Shown here: piece by piece, positions 43,802 through 52,497 of the stretch
Layout of the letters: each line of letters begins with the position of its first letter
Position numbering within the stretch: the first letter of the stretch is position 1
Assembly: GCA_000824805.1 (NCBI GenBank)
Contig: CCNA01000004.1
Location: 248,001-312,000, forward strand
DNA from: Mesorhizobium sp. SOD10
GTDB lineage: Bacteria; Pseudomonadota; Alphaproteobacteria; Rhizobiales; Rhizobiaceae
Length of the DNA: 64,000 nt
Direction: 5' to 3'
Program-made: the position numbers and the translations under genes
The notes under the pieces: generated by a model
Database searches by the model: none
What the model was told of the DNA's origin: nothing
What the model saw: the letters and a program-made list of their open reading frames with translations, nothing else

Positions 43802-45178
43802 TCAGCTCTGCGGATGAACCTGCGGCAACGCGGCCCCGAGCGACCGCTCGAACGCATCGACCAAAGCATCGATCTGCGTCTCGGTGATGATCAGCGGCGG
43901 ACAGAAGGCGATCGCTTCACCCATATTGCGCGAGATGACGCCATTCTGCTGCAGGAAGCCGTTGACCAGCGCCCCGAGCGCCGCGGGCTTGCCCCAGGCC
44001 GCCTTGGTCGCCTTGTCGGCGACGAGCTCCACGGCGGCGATGAGACCGACGCCGCGCACCTCGCCCACCAGCGGATGCGAAGCGAGCCTGCGCAGCCTTG
44101 CCTGCAGGTGCGCGCCGACCTTGCGCGCATTGCCGACGAGGTCGCGCTCCTCGATCAGCTTGATGTTCTCCAGCGCGACGGCCGCGGCGACCGGATGACC
44201 GCCACCGGTGAAGCCGTGTCCGAAAGTGCCGATGCGGTCGCTCTCGTCGGCGATCGGCCCGAAAACCTTGTCGTTGATGAGCAGCGCCGAGATCGGCAGG
44301 TAGGAGGACGAGATCTGCTTGGACAGCACCATGATGTCGGGCTTCATGCCGAAGGTCTGTGAACCGAACATTTCGCCGGTGCGGCCGAAGCCGCAGATCA
44401 CTTCGTCGGCCACTAGCAGGACATCGTATTTCGACAGCACCGCCTGGATCTTTTCCCAGTAGCCGGCGGGTGGAACGACGACGCCGCCGGCGCCCATGAT
44501 TGGCTCGCCGATGAACGCGGCAATCGTTTCAGGCCCCTCGGCGAGGATCAGCTTCTCGAGCTCATCGGCGAGCCGCGCGGAAAACTGCTCCTCGCTCTCG
44601 CCGGGCTCCGCGTCGCGCCAGTGATGCGGCGTCGACGTGTGCAGGATGTTGGCGATCGGCAGGTCGAAGGAGAGATGGTTGTTCGGCAGGCCGGTGAGAC
44701 TTGCCGAGGCGATGGTGACGCCATGATAGCCGCGCTTGCGGCTGATGATCTTCTTACGCGCCGGCTGGCCGAGCGCGTTCGAGCGATACCAGATCATCTT
44801 GATCGCGGTATCGTTGGCCTCGGAGCCGGAATTGGTGAAATAGGCCTTGCTCATCGGCACCGGCGCCATCTGCACCAGCTTCTCGGCCAGGTCGATCAGC
44901 GGCGAGTGCGCCTTGGAGCCGAAGTCGTGATAGAAGGGCAGCTTCGACATCTGCCTCGTCGCGGCATCCACCAGCCGCTTTTCCGAGAAACCGACCGCGA
45001 CGCTCCACAAGCCCGCCATCGCCTCGATATAGCGGTTGCCGGCGATGTCTTCGACATAGATGCCATCGCCCTTTTCGATCACCAGTGGCCCCGCTTCCTG
45101 GTGCTTGCGGGCATTGGTGTAGCCATGCATGTGGTAGCGTATGTCGCGCGCTTCGGGGGAATTCGGTCTGGCGTCCAT
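43802..45178 (-). CDS. Class III omega-aminotransferase
   Basis: 458 residues, PLP-dependent. The PLP Asp is in LLVADEVICGFGRTGEMFG near 258 and the Schiff-base Lys in VLSKQISSSYLPISAL near 287; FTNSGSEANDTAIKMIWYRS near 110 binds phosphate. Sequence is in the taurine/beta-alanine/putrescine:pyruvate group that moves a terminal amino group to pyruvate or 2-oxoglutarate. ATG 45178 follows AGGAG; the longer upstream frame is spurious. It is divergent from an LhgO-like oxidase, which suggests a shared pathway of omega-amino acid breakdown. Confidence 0.92.
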   Translation of the reverse strand: MDARPNSPEARDIRYHMHGYTNARKHQEAGPLVIEKGDGIYVEDIAGNRYIEAMAGLWSVAVGFSEKRLVDAATRQMSKLPFYHDFGSKAHSPLIDLAEKLVQMAPVPMSKAYFTNSGSEANDTAIKMIWYRSNALGQPARKKIISRKRGYHGVTIASASLTGLPNNHLSFDLPIANILHTSTPHHWRDAEPGESEEQFSARLADELEKLILAEGPETIAAFIGEPIMGAGGVVVPPAGYWEKIQAVLSKYDVLLVADEVICGFGRTGEMFGSQTFGMKPDIMVLSKQISSSYLPISALLINDKVFGPIADESDRIGTFGHGFTGGGHPVAAAVALENIKLIEERDLVGNARKVGAHLQARLRRLASHPLVGEVRGVGLIAAVELVADKATKAAWGKPAALGALVNGFLQQNGVISRNMGEAIAFCPPLIITETQIDALVDAFERSLGAALPQVHPQS

Positions 45179-45353
45179 AAAGGGCTCCTGTCTGCAGGCG
45201 TGCAAGCGAAGACATGCGGGCGAAGATAGGATCGTCCGGCCTATCGGTGAGTCCAGGGCTCGCCTCGCATTTGGAGTGTTTGATGCATCATCGCGCGGTC
45301 CGCCCGCAAGAGCCGCCCTGTCACGATCGATAGCGCCATAAGATTCTGCACAC

Positions 45354-45375
45354 TGTCCGAACAAAGTTTTGGACA
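45354..45375. promoter_or_regulatory. Imperfect 22-base palindrome in aminotransferase/LhgO divergent region
   Basis: TGTCC-N12-GGACA with partial inner symmetry, 61 bases before the LhgO-like start. It is a candidate operator; no regulator gene is adjacent. Confidence 0.35.
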
Positions 45376-45435
45376 CCAGCTATACGATCGTTGAGAAGGC
45401 AGCGACGCGCCGCCGGCGCAACCGAATGGACGGGC

Positions 45436-46557
45436 ATGGAACAGGTAGACTGCGTAATTGCCGGCGCCGGCGTCATTGGTCTTGCGGTCGCGCGTCGTTT
45501 GGCGGCGCTCGGTCTCGAAACGCTGGTCCTCGAAGCGGCGGACGCTATTGGCACCGAAACGAGCTCGCGTAACTCGGAAGTCATCCACGCCGGTATCTAC
45601 TATCCTGAAGGCTCGCTCAAGGCGCGGCTCTGCGTTGGCGGGCGCGAGATGCTCTATCGCTATTGCGCCGAACGTTCGGTCCCGCATCGACGCTGCGGCA
45701 AGCTGATCGTAGCCACCGACGAGGCCCAGGAACCGGTGCTTTCATCCATCCGCGCCAATGCCGCCGCTTGCGGCGTAGACGACCTGCGCTTGCTGAACCC
45801 CGCCGAGGCGCGAGCGCTGGAACCGGCGCTGCATTGCACGGCCGCCCTGCTCTCGCCCTCCACCGGCATCGTCGACAGCCATGCGCTGATGCTGGCGCTC
45901 CTGGCCGATGCCGAGAACCGCGGGGCCGTGCTTTCCCTCAACACGCGGATAGCTGGCGGCCGGATCGAAAGCGGCCGCATCGTGCTCGAGACGGCCGACA
46001 CCGCAAGCGGCGAACGCTTTGAAATCGCCACGCCGCGTTTCGTCAACGCCGCGGGCCTCGGCGCGGTCGCCCTTGCCGGCGCGCTCGTGGGATTCGACCG
46101 CAAATTCCTGCCTGCGCTTCGTTATGCCAAGGGCAATTATTTTTCCACCACCGACCGAGCGCCGTTTTCAAGACTGATCTATCCGGTTCCGGAGCCGGGC
46201 GGGCTGGGCGTCCACCTGACGCTCGACCTTGGCGGCACCGCCCGCTTCGGTCCGGATGTGGAGTGGACGGATTCGCTCGATTACCGCGTCGATCCGGCGC
46301 GCGGCAAACGCTTCTACGATGCGATCCGCCAATACTGGCCGGATCTGGCCGACGATAGTCTGCAGCCGGCCTATAGCGGCATTCGGCCGAAACTCTCTGG
46401 ACCGGGCGAAGCCAACAGCGACTTCGTCATCCAGGATGCGACCACCCACGGAAGTGCCGGCCTGGTCAACCTGTTCGGCATCGAAAGCCCGGGACTGACC
46501 TCCAGCCTGGCGATTGCCGAACATGTGACGCGCAGCCTCGCACCGGGTACACGTTGA
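45436..46557 (+). CDS. lhgO: L-2-hydroxyglutarate oxidase-like FAD protein
   Basis: 373 residues. The FAD motif [19 protein letters not shown] (8-26) is followed by [20 protein letters not shown] near 44, a signature of LhgO/YgaF proteins, and [20 protein letters not shown] near 235. The end has [18 protein letters not shown]. LhgO oxidises L-2-hydroxyglutarate to 2-oxoglutarate and gives electrons to the quinone pool. ATG 45436 is where homology begins. The divergent aminotransferase suggests a lysine or glutarate-related route, but this is not proven. Confidence 0.87.
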   Translation: MEQVDCVIAGAGVIGLAVARRLAALGLETLVLEAADAIGTETSSRNSEVIHAGIYYPEGSLKARLCVGGREMLYRYCAERSVPHRRCGKLIVATDEAQEPVLSSIRANAAACGVDDLRLLNPAEARALEPALHCTAALLSPSTGIVDSHALMLALLADAENRGAVLSLNTRIAGGRIESGRIVLETADTASGERFEIATPRFVNAAGLGAVALAGALVGFDRKFLPALRYAKGNYFSTTDRAPFSRLIYPVPEPGGLGVHLTLDLGGTARFGPDVEWTDSLDYRVDPARGKRFYDAIRQYWPDLADDSLQPAYSGIRPKLSGPGEANSDFVIQDATTHGSAGLVNLFGIESPGLTSSLAIAEHVTRSLAPGTR

Positions 46558-46865
46558 TGGACAGCCGGCAAGCTTCGATGCCGCCTGGCGAGCTGCTCGG
46601 CGTCCTGCCCCGGGACGTTCAGACGCTTTGGCCGGGCAGCATCGGCGCACAGGCGGCTTCCCGGCCGACCTGGGCCTCTGGCGCACATCCCGGCATTGTG
46701 CTGGTTTTGACGATGTCGAAAGCTTAGGGGCTTCACGGGCCTTCCGATGGGCAGACCGACTTCAACTCACCGCTACGGATTTACCCGAAAATACCGAGCA
46801 GGCGGGATTTCTCGTAGCGGAGAAGCCTCGTCCGGCGCGGGTTTGCTCCGCACGCCGCCAATAAG
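46558..46865. other. Non-coding stretch upstream of the stress operon
   Basis: Between the LhgO-like stop and the EcfG promoter at 46866. A 56-codon frame starting at 46557 overlaps the previous stop (TGATG), but its sequence has no recognisable family and no good ribosome site. Nothing else is supported. Confidence 0.5.
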
Positions 46866-46890
46866 GGAACCAACCGCAATCCTACTGGTT
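46866..46890 (+). promoter_or_regulatory. EcfG promoter of the TPP enzyme/PCMT-fusion operon
   Basis: GGAAC-N16-GGTT, with the -10 ending 25 bases before the ATG at 46916. Confidence 0.72.
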
Positions 46891-46915
46891 CGGAAGCCAA
46901 CAGCGGAGTCTCGCC

Positions 46916-48676
46916 ATGCCCAACGCAGCCGAAATCCTCGTCGACACCTTGATCGCCTGGAACGTCGAGGTCGTCTTCGGGCTCCCCGGCGACGGCATCA
47001 ACGGCGTCATGGAGGCGCTGCGCAAAAACCAGGACAAAATTTCTTTCGTTCAAGTGCGACACGAGGAATCGGCCGCATTCATGGCCTGCGCCTACGCGAA
47101 ATGGACAGGCAGGCTCGGCGTGTGCCTCGCAACGTCCGGACCCGGCGGCACCCACCTTCTGACCGGCCTTTATGATGCGAAGCTCGACCAGGCCCCTGTG
47201 TTGGCGATCACCGGCATGCAGTTCCACGACCTTATCGAGACATTCACGCAGCAGGACGTCGACCTGACCCGCGTCTTCAACGATGTGAGCGTCTATAATG
47301 TCCAGGTTTCGGATGCCGCGCATATGGAGAACGTGGCGAGCCTCGCTTGCCGCACGGCGCTCGCCCGCAAGGGCGTCGCTCATCTTTCGATCGCCAGCGA
47401 TATCCAGGAACAGCCCGCCGATGCGGCCAAGCGGTCCAAGCGCAACCGGCCGGCGCACACGCCGCAGGACATGTTCGCCCCCCACTGCCTCGCTCAGGAT
47501 GCGGAGTTGGACAAGGCCGCGGCCATCCTCAACGGCGCGCGGCGCGTGGCAATTCTGGCGGGACGTGGGGCGATCGGCGCGGCTGCCGAACTCGAACAGA
47601 CCGCGCGGCTCCTGCAGGCGCCGATCGCCAAGGCGCTGCTCGGCAAGGCGGTGCTGCCGGACGATCATCCCTACACAACCGGCGGCATCGGCATTCTGGG
47701 CACCTTGCCCTCGCAGCAGGCAATGGAAACCTGCGATGCTGTCCTCATTGTCGGCTCGACCTTCCCTTACATCGAATATTATCCGCAGCCGGGCAAAGCT
47801 CGTGGCGTCCAGATCGACTGTGACGCACAGCGCATCGGGTTGCGCTTCCCGGTCGAGGCCGGCCTCGTCGGTGACGCGGGCGAGACCTTGCGTGCCCTCA
47901 ACAAACGGCTCAAGCAGAAGGCCGACGGCGAATTCCTGGCGACGGCGCAAGGCGCGATGCAAAAATGGCGCGAGATGATGCGTCAGTCCGAAGATGGCTC
48001 GGCCCATCCGCTCAAGCCGCAACGTGTCGCGCGCGCTTTCGGCGAACGCCTCGCCGAAAACACGGTGTTGGCGACCGATTCCGGCCAGAACACGGAACTG
48101 GCCGCGCGCCATGTCGATCTTGGCGCCGGACAGGCCTTCGGCGTTTCGGGCGCGCTTGCCTCCATGTCCTGCGGTTTGAGCTATGCCATCGCCGCCGGCA
48201 TTGCCTTTCCGGGCCGACCGGTCGCGGCGATCGTCGGCGATGGCGGTCTCGCCATGCAGCTCGGCGAGTTTTCCACGGCGGTGCGCTACGGCATTCCGCT
48301 GAAGCTTCTGGTCATCAAGAACAACATGCTGAACCAGATCGCCTGGGAGCAGATGATGTTCCTCGGCAACCCGCAATTCGGCTGCGAATTGCAGCCGATC
48401 GATTTCGCCAAGGCTGCGGAGGCGATGGGCGGAAAAGGCTTCGGCATCGAGCGGGCGGACGATGTCGAGCGCGTGCTGGACCAGGCCTTCGCCGCCAGCG
48501 GGCCGGTGATCATCGAGGCGCTGGTCGACGCCTACGAGCCGATGATGCCGCCGAAAATGCCGCCCGACTACGCCAAGAACTTCCGCAAGGCACTGCCTCA
48601 AACTCCGGGCCGTGACCTGATCGAGGAAAACGTCGCCCGCCAGCCGGCCAGGGCGATGATGGAGGCAGGCGAATAG
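46916..48676 (+). CDS. Thiamine-pyrophosphate enzyme, pyruvate oxidase (PoxB)-like
   Basis: 586 residues with the three-domain TPP fold. The N-terminal Pyr domain has FGLPGDGINGVMEALRKNQD and the catalytic Glu in VRHEESAAFMACAYAKWTG near 52. The middle domain is about 195-330. The C-terminal PP domain has the GDG...N metal motif in AIVGDGGLAMQLGEF and LVIKNNMLNQIAWEQ near 440-480. Closest to pyruvate:quinone oxidase and acetolactate-synthase relatives; it may decarboxylate pyruvate or a similar 2-oxoacid to acetate during stress. GGAG precedes the ATG. It is cotranscribed with the PCMT fusion gene 12 bases downstream. Confidence 0.87.
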   Translation: MPNAAEILVDTLIAWNVEVVFGLPGDGINGVMEALRKNQDKISFVQVRHEESAAFMACAYAKWTGRLGVCLATSGPGGTHLLTGLYDAKLDQAPVLAITGMQFHDLIETFTQQDVDLTRVFNDVSVYNVQVSDAAHMENVASLACRTALARKGVAHLSIASDIQEQPADAAKRSKRNRPAHTPQDMFAPHCLAQDAELDKAAAILNGARRVAILAGRGAIGAAAELEQTARLLQAPIAKALLGKAVLPDDHPYTTGGIGILGTLPSQQAMETCDAVLIVGSTFPYIEYYPQPGKARGVQIDCDAQRIGLRFPVEAGLVGDAGETLRALNKRLKQKADGEFLATAQGAMQKWREMMRQSEDGSAHPLKPQRVARAFGERLAENTVLATDSGQNTELAARHVDLGAGQAFGVSGALASMSCGLSYAIAAGIAFPGRPVAAIVGDGGLAMQLGEFSTAVRYGIPLKLLVIKNNMLNQIAWEQMMFLGNPQFGCELQPIDFAKAAEAMGGKGFGIERADDVERVLDQAFAASGPVIIEALVDAYEPMMPPKMPPDYAKNFRKALPQTPGRDLIEENVARQPARAMMEAGE

Positions 48677-48688
48677 GAGGAAATTCCG

Positions 48689-50680
48689 ATGCTCGATCTT
48701 TCGCGAGAGCGCCGCCGGATGGTCGATGTTCATCTCGCCCGTCGCGGCATCCGTGACCGGGAAATCCTGGCGGCGATGCGGGAGGTTCCGCGCGAAGCCT
48801 TCGTCGATCCCGGCTACGAAGAATTCGCCTACGAAGACGGACCGTTGCCGATCGCGGAGGGGCAGACCATATCGCAGCCCTACATCGTCGCCTTCATGCT
48901 GGAAATGGCGGAGATCGGCCCTGGCGACCAGGTGCTCGAAGTCGGCACGGGATCGGGCTACGCAGCTGCGGTCATGAGCCGCGTCGTCGACCATGTCTAC
49001 ACGATCGAACGGCATGCGGCGCTGGCCGAGGCTGCGCGGCGGCGCTTCCAGAACCTCGGCTACGGCAACATCGAAGTGCGGACCGGCGACGGCACAAGGG
49101 GCTGGCCCGAAGCGGCGCCCTTCGATGCCATCGTGGTCGCGGCGAGCGGACCGGGCGCGCCGCTGGCCTTGCAGCAGCAGCTCGACGTCGGCGGCAAGCT
49201 GGTTATCCCGGTTGGCGACGATCCCGACGAGCAGCGGCTGCTCAAGGTAACCCGCACCGGCGCATCTACTTATAGCGAGGAGGATTTCGGCGGGGTTCGC
49301 TTCGTCCCGTTGATCGGCGAACAGGGCTGGCGGGAGGAAAGCCGCCCGGGAGTTGTCCGCACGACACCGCTTGCCCGCCCGCGCAGCCTGCCGGAGATGA
49401 TCGCCGCGGCGGCCGAGCCACTTTTGGATTTCGATGATCCCGGCTTCGCCGAAGCGTTCGACCGGTTCGCGGACCGGCGGGTCGTGCTGCTCGGCGAGGC
49501 CAGCCATGGCACGTCCGAATTCTACCGGGCGCGCGCGGCTATCACCAAAAGGTTGATCGAGAGGCACGGCTTCACCATCGTCGCGGTCGAGGCCGATTGG
49601 CCCGATGCCGCCGCGATCGACCGCTATGTCCGCGGCCGCGGTGCCTCGCCCGGCGCCGCCCGGCCGTTCCGGCGCTTTCCAACCTGGATGTGGCGCAACA
49701 CCGATGTCGCGGCATTCGTGGAATGGCTTCGCGAGCACAATGACAAGGTCAAGGCGCTCCAGCCGCAAGCAGGCTTCCATGGCCTCGATATCTACAACAT
49801 GCGCGGCTCGATTGCCGCCGTCCTGGAATACCTCGACCGCGTCGACCCGGAAGCGGCAAGGGTTGCGCGGGAACGCTATGGCTGCCTGACACCGTGGCAG
49901 ACCGAACCGTCGACCTACGGCCGCGCCGCGCTGACCAGGGGGTATCGCGAATGCGAGGAAGCGGTCCTCGAGCAGTGCCGCGATATGCTGACGAGGCAGC
50001 TCGATCATGCGAGCCAGGACGGTGAGGAACTTTTCGACGCCGCGCAGAATGCCCGGCTTATCGCCTCCGCCGAGCGTTATTACCGTACCATGTACTATGG
50101 CGGACCGCAATCCTGGAATTTGCGTGACACACATATGTTCGAAACGCTGGAACGCATCCTGGACGCGCGAGGACCGAACGCCAAAGCCGTGGTGTGGGCG
50201 CACAATTCCCATATCGGCGATGCGCGTTACACCGAAATGGGAATCTCCCGCGAGGAAGTGAATATCGGCCAGCTCTGCCGACAGCGCTTTGGCGATGCCG
50301 CGGCACTCATCGGTTTCGGCACGCATGCAGGCACTGTCGCCGCGGCAACCGACTGGGACGGCGAGATGGAAATCAAGTCGGTGCGGCCGTCGCGCGAGGA
50401 CAGCTACGAACGGCTCTGCCACGACTCCGGTATCGACCGGTTCCTGCTTGACCTCGGGCGCGACCCGAACCTGCGCGACCGTCTGACCGAGCGCCGTCTG
50501 GAGCGCTTCATCGGCGTGATCTACCGGCCGGAAACCGAACTGCACAGCCACTATGCCGACGCTTCGCTGGCCCGGCAGTTCGACGCCTTCGTCTGGTTCG
50601 ACGAAACCAGCGCCGTCACGCCACTCGGACCCGAGCACGCGGCTCAAGGCGTGCCCGAAACCTATCCATTCGGCGTTTGA
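48689..50680 (+). CDS. Protein-L-isoaspartate methyltransferase / erythromycin esterase-like fusion
   Basis: 663 residues, two enzymes in one chain. Residues 1-220 are a full PCMT: TISQPYIVAFMLEMAEIGPG near 60 and the SAM-binding EVGTGSGYAAAVMSRVVDHV at 84-103; PCMT repairs isoaspartyl residues in damaged proteins. Residues 235-660 are the erythromycin-esterase fold, with VVLLGEASHGTSEFYRARA (265-283) holding the conserved Glu and His, VAVEADWPDAAAI near 299-310 and VWAHNSHIGDARYTEMG near 490. A macrolide target is unlikely; the second domain may hydrolyse a damaged metabolite or lactone. AGGAGG precedes the ATG. The EcfG promoter upstream of the TPP enzyme drives both. Confidence 0.9.
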   Translation: MLDLSRERRRMVDVHLARRGIRDREILAAMREVPREAFVDPGYEEFAYEDGPLPIAEGQTISQPYIVAFMLEMAEIGPGDQVLEVGTGSGYAAAVMSRVVDHVYTIERHAALAEAARRRFQNLGYGNIEVRTGDGTRGWPEAAPFDAIVVAASGPGAPLALQQQLDVGGKLVIPVGDDPDEQRLLKVTRTGASTYSEEDFGGVRFVPLIGEQGWREESRPGVVRTTPLARPRSLPEMIAAAAEPLLDFDDPGFAEAFDRFADRRVVLLGEASHGTSEFYRARAAITKRLIERHGFTIVAVEADWPDAAAIDRYVRGRGASPGAARPFRRFPTWMWRNTDVAAFVEWLREHNDKVKALQPQAGFHGLDIYNMRGSIAAVLEYLDRVDPEAARVARERYGCLTPWQTEPSTYGRAALTRGYRECEEAVLEQCRDMLTRQLDHASQDGEELFDAAQNARLIASAERYYRTMYYGGPQSWNLRDTHMFETLERILDARGPNAKAVVWAHNSHIGDARYTEMGISREEVNIGQLCRQRFGDAAALIGFGTHAGTVAAATDWDGEMEIKSVRPSREDSYERLCHDSGIDRFLLDLGRDPNLRDRLTERRLERFIGVIYRPETELHSHYADASLARQFDAFVWFDETSAVTPLGPEHAAQGVPETYPFGV

Positions 50681-50684
50681 CGCC

Positions 50685-50709
50685 GGAACATTCGGCGCCG
50701 TCTCCGGTT
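50685..50709 (+). promoter_or_regulatory. EcfG promoter for small hydrophilic protein
   Basis: GGAAC-N16-GGTT, 25 bases before the ATG at 50735. Confidence 0.68.
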
Positions 50710-50734
50710 TGGAAACATACAGCGAGGAACGGCC

Positions 50735-50938
50735 ATGAGCGGAAACCAGCACCCAAAATCGAAGAAACCAAGCGACGCGGATATGACGAACGACCCCGGC
50801 ATCGGAACCTCCAAGGGCACGATCAAGGAGGGCGACGAGTTGGAGCACGGTGAGAACACCGTCGAGGGCGACGTCGAGAACGACACCACCTCCGCGGGCG
50901 GAATCAACCCGCGCCAGAAAGTCCGCACCAACAAATAA
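50735..50938 (+). CDS. Small hydrophilic stress protein, unknown family
   Basis: 67 residues, rich in Asp, Glu, Asn, Gly and Lys with no hydrophobic core, so probably disordered: NDPGIGTSKGTIKEGDELEH followed by GENTVEGDVENDTTSAGG. I do not recognise the family. A GAGG ribosome site 8 bases before the ATG and the EcfG promoter support it as a real gene. Such hydrophilin-like proteins are often made in desiccation or osmotic stress, which is an inference here. Confidence 0.65.
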   Translation: MSGNQHPKSKKPSDADMTNDPGIGTSKGTIKEGDELEHGENTVEGDVENDTTSAGGINPRQKVRTNK

Positions 50939-50958
50939 TTCCAGTTGCTGTCACGTTA

Positions 50959-50974
50959 GACGCAACGTTGCGTC
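50959..50974. promoter_or_regulatory. Perfect 16-base palindrome
   Basis: GACGCAACGTTGCGTC reads the same on both strands, 21 bases after the preceding stop and 60 bases before the next EcfG promoter. It could be an operator or the stem of a weak terminator. Confidence 0.4.
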
Positions 50975-51033
50975 GCATGTTATCCCAGAGCAAAGTAACA
51001 AAAATAAATTATCGTGGCGCACATAGCTCAACG

Positions 51034-51058
51034 GGAACATAGGCAGCGATTTCTTGTT
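51034..51058 (+). promoter_or_regulatory. EcfG promoter for secreted repeat protein
   Basis: GGAAC-N16-TGTT, 41 bases before the ATG at 51100. Confidence 0.68.
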
Positions 51059-51099
51059 TGACTCGTATCGCAATCAGGCGATTGACTAGGAGACCTCCC

Positions 51100-51417
51100 A
51101 TGATTAAACTTCTCTCGGCTTCGGCCGTCGCAATCATCCTCGCCACATCCGCAATGGCACAATCCAGCGGGTCTGGCACCAATGGTGGCGGGACCGGCGC
51201 TACCACCGGCACCAACGGCACAGGGGCCACGACCGGAACAAGCGGCATGAACAATAACGGCAATGGCAACACACTCGATCCGAACGCCACCAACAGCACG
51301 AACACGGCCAACCCCAACGGCGGCACCGACCGGTGCAAGGATGCGGCCGGCAACGACATCGACAACAACACCGCGAGCGGCAACACCACATCCAACATGC
51401 AGAATTGCAACAAGTAG
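51100..51417 (+). CDS. Small secreted Gly/Thr/Asn-rich repeat protein
   Basis: 105 residues. A clear signal peptide (MIKLLSASAVAIILATSAMA, cleavage after AMA) is followed by low-complexity sequence with short repeats (TGATTGTNGTGATTGTSG, then NNNGNGNT and NATNST) and two Cys near the C-terminus (DRCKDAAG, QNCNK) that could form a disulfide. It is predicted to be periplasmic or extracellular. The AGGAG site 8 bases before the ATG, an EcfG promoter and a strong terminator after it make the gene unit complete. I do not recognise a family. Confidence 0.75.
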   Translation: MIKLLSASAVAIILATSAMAQSSGSGTNGGGTGATTGTNGTGATTGTSGMNNNGNGNTLDPNATNSTNTANPNGGTDRCKDAAGNDIDNNTASGNTTSNMQNCNK

Positions 51418-51446
51418 GCACGTCAGCCTGCCTTGTCGTGCACATG

Positions 51447-51484
51447 AAGAAGGCCCGTCTTTCAGATACGGGCCTTCTTTCTTG
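51447..51484 (+). terminator. Rho-independent terminator
   Basis: A perfect 12-bp stem AAGAAGGCCCGT/ACGGGCCTTCTT with a 9-base loop, followed by TTCTTG, 30 bases past the stop of the secreted repeat protein gene. The A-rich 5' side would let it work from the other strand too, for the gene ending at 51512. Confidence 0.8.
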
Positions 51485-51511
51485 TCACCTTCGCAGTCGA
51501 ACCGATCCACA

Positions 51512-51910
51512 TCACATGCCGCGGTCCGGAACATAAAGGCAGAAGGAGTGCTGGGCCCTGTTATCGCCGCCAGGCTTGCACTCGTGAAAATATTCGTCGC
51601 GCGATCGCTTGATGCGGTGATCACTGTAGGGGATCAGTTCGCCGGTCGAGAGCTGGTAGCCGTATTTCGTCTCTTTCACATCCGAAGGTGGCGCCTGGTA
51701 GCAATCCACCCCAGCACAGCAGGAAGGATCATATTGCCAGCCCGCCGGCGCCTGGTGCGCCGATGCCGGGACGCAGAGAGAACCAGCCAGAACGCTTGCA
51801 GGCAAAATTAGCCACATTAGCCACACCTGCGAGCGGTGCTGATCGGACGGACGGCACGTCACCGCACCCAGCCGGTTCTGAACGTGTCTGATTGAGGCTT
51901 TTCTGTTCAT
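51512..51910 (-). CDS. Small secreted Cys-containing protein, unknown function
   Basis: 132 residues. After a basic N-terminus, a hydrophobic stretch VWLMWLILPASVLAGSLCVP ending ASAHQAP acts as signal peptide. The mature part has YDPSCCAGVDCYQAPPSDVK, YGYQLSTGELIPYSDHRIKR and DEYFHECKPGGDNRAQHSFC, so several Cys that may form disulfides or bind metal. Similar periplasmic proteins of unknown function are common in rhizobia. ATG 51910 is preferred over an earlier start at 51955. An EcfG motif lies 91 bases upstream and two GC-rich hairpins fall in the leader. Confidence 0.72.
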   Translation of the reverse strand: MNRKASIRHVQNRLGAVTCRPSDQHRSQVWLMWLILPASVLAGSLCVPASAHQAPAGWQYDPSCCAGVDCYQAPPSDVKETKYGYQLSTGELIPYSDHRIKRSRDEYFHECKPGGDNRAQHSFCLYVPDRGM

Positions 51911-51932
51911 GGTCGGTCCGCCGTGTTGCGGC

Positions 51933-51988
51933 GGCCCCGGATCCCGGGGCCTCACAGACCGCCGCCGGGATACAGGGATCCCCGGCGG
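51933..51988. promoter_or_regulatory. Two GC-rich hairpins in the leader of the 51910 gene
   Basis: GGCCCCGG-atc-CCGGGGCC at 51933-51951 and CCGCCGGGAT...ATCCCCGGCGG at 51962-51988. They lie between the EcfG promoter at 52001-52025 and the ATG at 51910, and also just past the stop of the minus-strand gene at 52041, so they may be a terminator for that gene or a leader structure. Confidence 0.5.
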
Positions 51989-52000
51989 AGGCCGCTACCG

Positions 52001-52025
52001 AACTTGGAAGTCAAAGCTATGTTCC
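52001..52025 (-). promoter_or_regulatory. EcfG promoter for small secreted protein
   Basis: Minus strand GGAAC-N16-AGTT, 91 bases before the ATG at 51910. Confidence 0.58.
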
Positions 52026-52040
52026 ACGGGGCGGCGTCGT

Positions 52041-52355
52041 TCATTCCTTTGTATAGGCGCCGGGCTGACGACCGCCCCTGGGCGCCTTGGCGTCCTTGGA
52101 ATGCTCTGCTACTGCCGGGCCGGCGCCTGAGCTCTTTTCCGTCGCCGGGCTTGGTGTCGGCTGTCCCGACGGATTGCGGCCCTCTGATTGACGGGTCTTG
52201 TCCTCGACCTCGCCCTGTTTGCGGCTGAGGCCGGGATCGACATGAGGCCTTTCGTTGCCGGCGGCATCCTGGGAAAATTCGTCGCTCGGGTCCGGATCAT
52301 TATTGGCAGGATATTTCCTGGCGCCGGTCTCGCGACGGTTCTGACTGTCCTTCAT
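52041..52355 (-). CDS. Small hydrophilic protein, unknown family
   Basis: 104 residues, strongly hydrophilic and probably disordered: MKDSQNRRETGARKYPANND then DPSDEFSQDAAGNERPHVDP. It has no membrane segment or signal peptide. A GGAG site lies 8 bases before the ATG and an EcfG promoter ends 27 bases upstream, which supports a real stress gene. No recognisable domain. Confidence 0.68.
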   Translation of the reverse strand: MKDSQNRRETGARKYPANNDPDPSDEFSQDAAGNERPHVDPGLSRKQGEVEDKTRQSEGRNPSGQPTPSPATEKSSGAGPAVAEHSKDAKAPRGGRQPGAYTKE

Positions 52356-52381
52356 GACTTATCTCCGGTTGGTTGAAGGAT

Positions 52382-52406
52382 AACACCGGCGGAAGGGCGG
52401 CGTTCC
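52382..52406 (-). promoter_or_regulatory. EcfG promoter for hydrophilic protein
   Basis: Minus strand GGAAC-N16-TGTT, 26 bases between the -10 and the ATG at 52355. Confidence 0.7.
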
Positions 52407-52437
52407 CAATTGCAGAGCCGCCCAACCAGGCCCCGAT

Positions 52438-52462
52438 GGAACAAACCTCCTGAAAGCTGATT
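52438..52462 (+). promoter_or_regulatory. Weak EcfG-like promoter for DUF2934 gene
   Basis: GGAAC-N16-GATT, one mismatch in the -10, 35 bases before the ATG at 52498. Confidence 0.4.
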
Positions 52463-52497
52463 GGGCACAAGCAGTTCAGCCACGAGAGGAGCAAGGT

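Noticed and set aside
48689..50680. Macrolide resistance gene
   Set aside because: The erythromycin-esterase fold is widespread in non-resistance proteins, and the PCMT fusion and stress promoter point to housekeeping repair.
46781..50848. A 1355-codon open frame on the minus strand
   Set aside because: It runs antisense to the TPP enzyme and PCMT-fusion genes, both of which have clear motifs. Long antisense frames are common in GC-rich DNA; its translation shows no domain.
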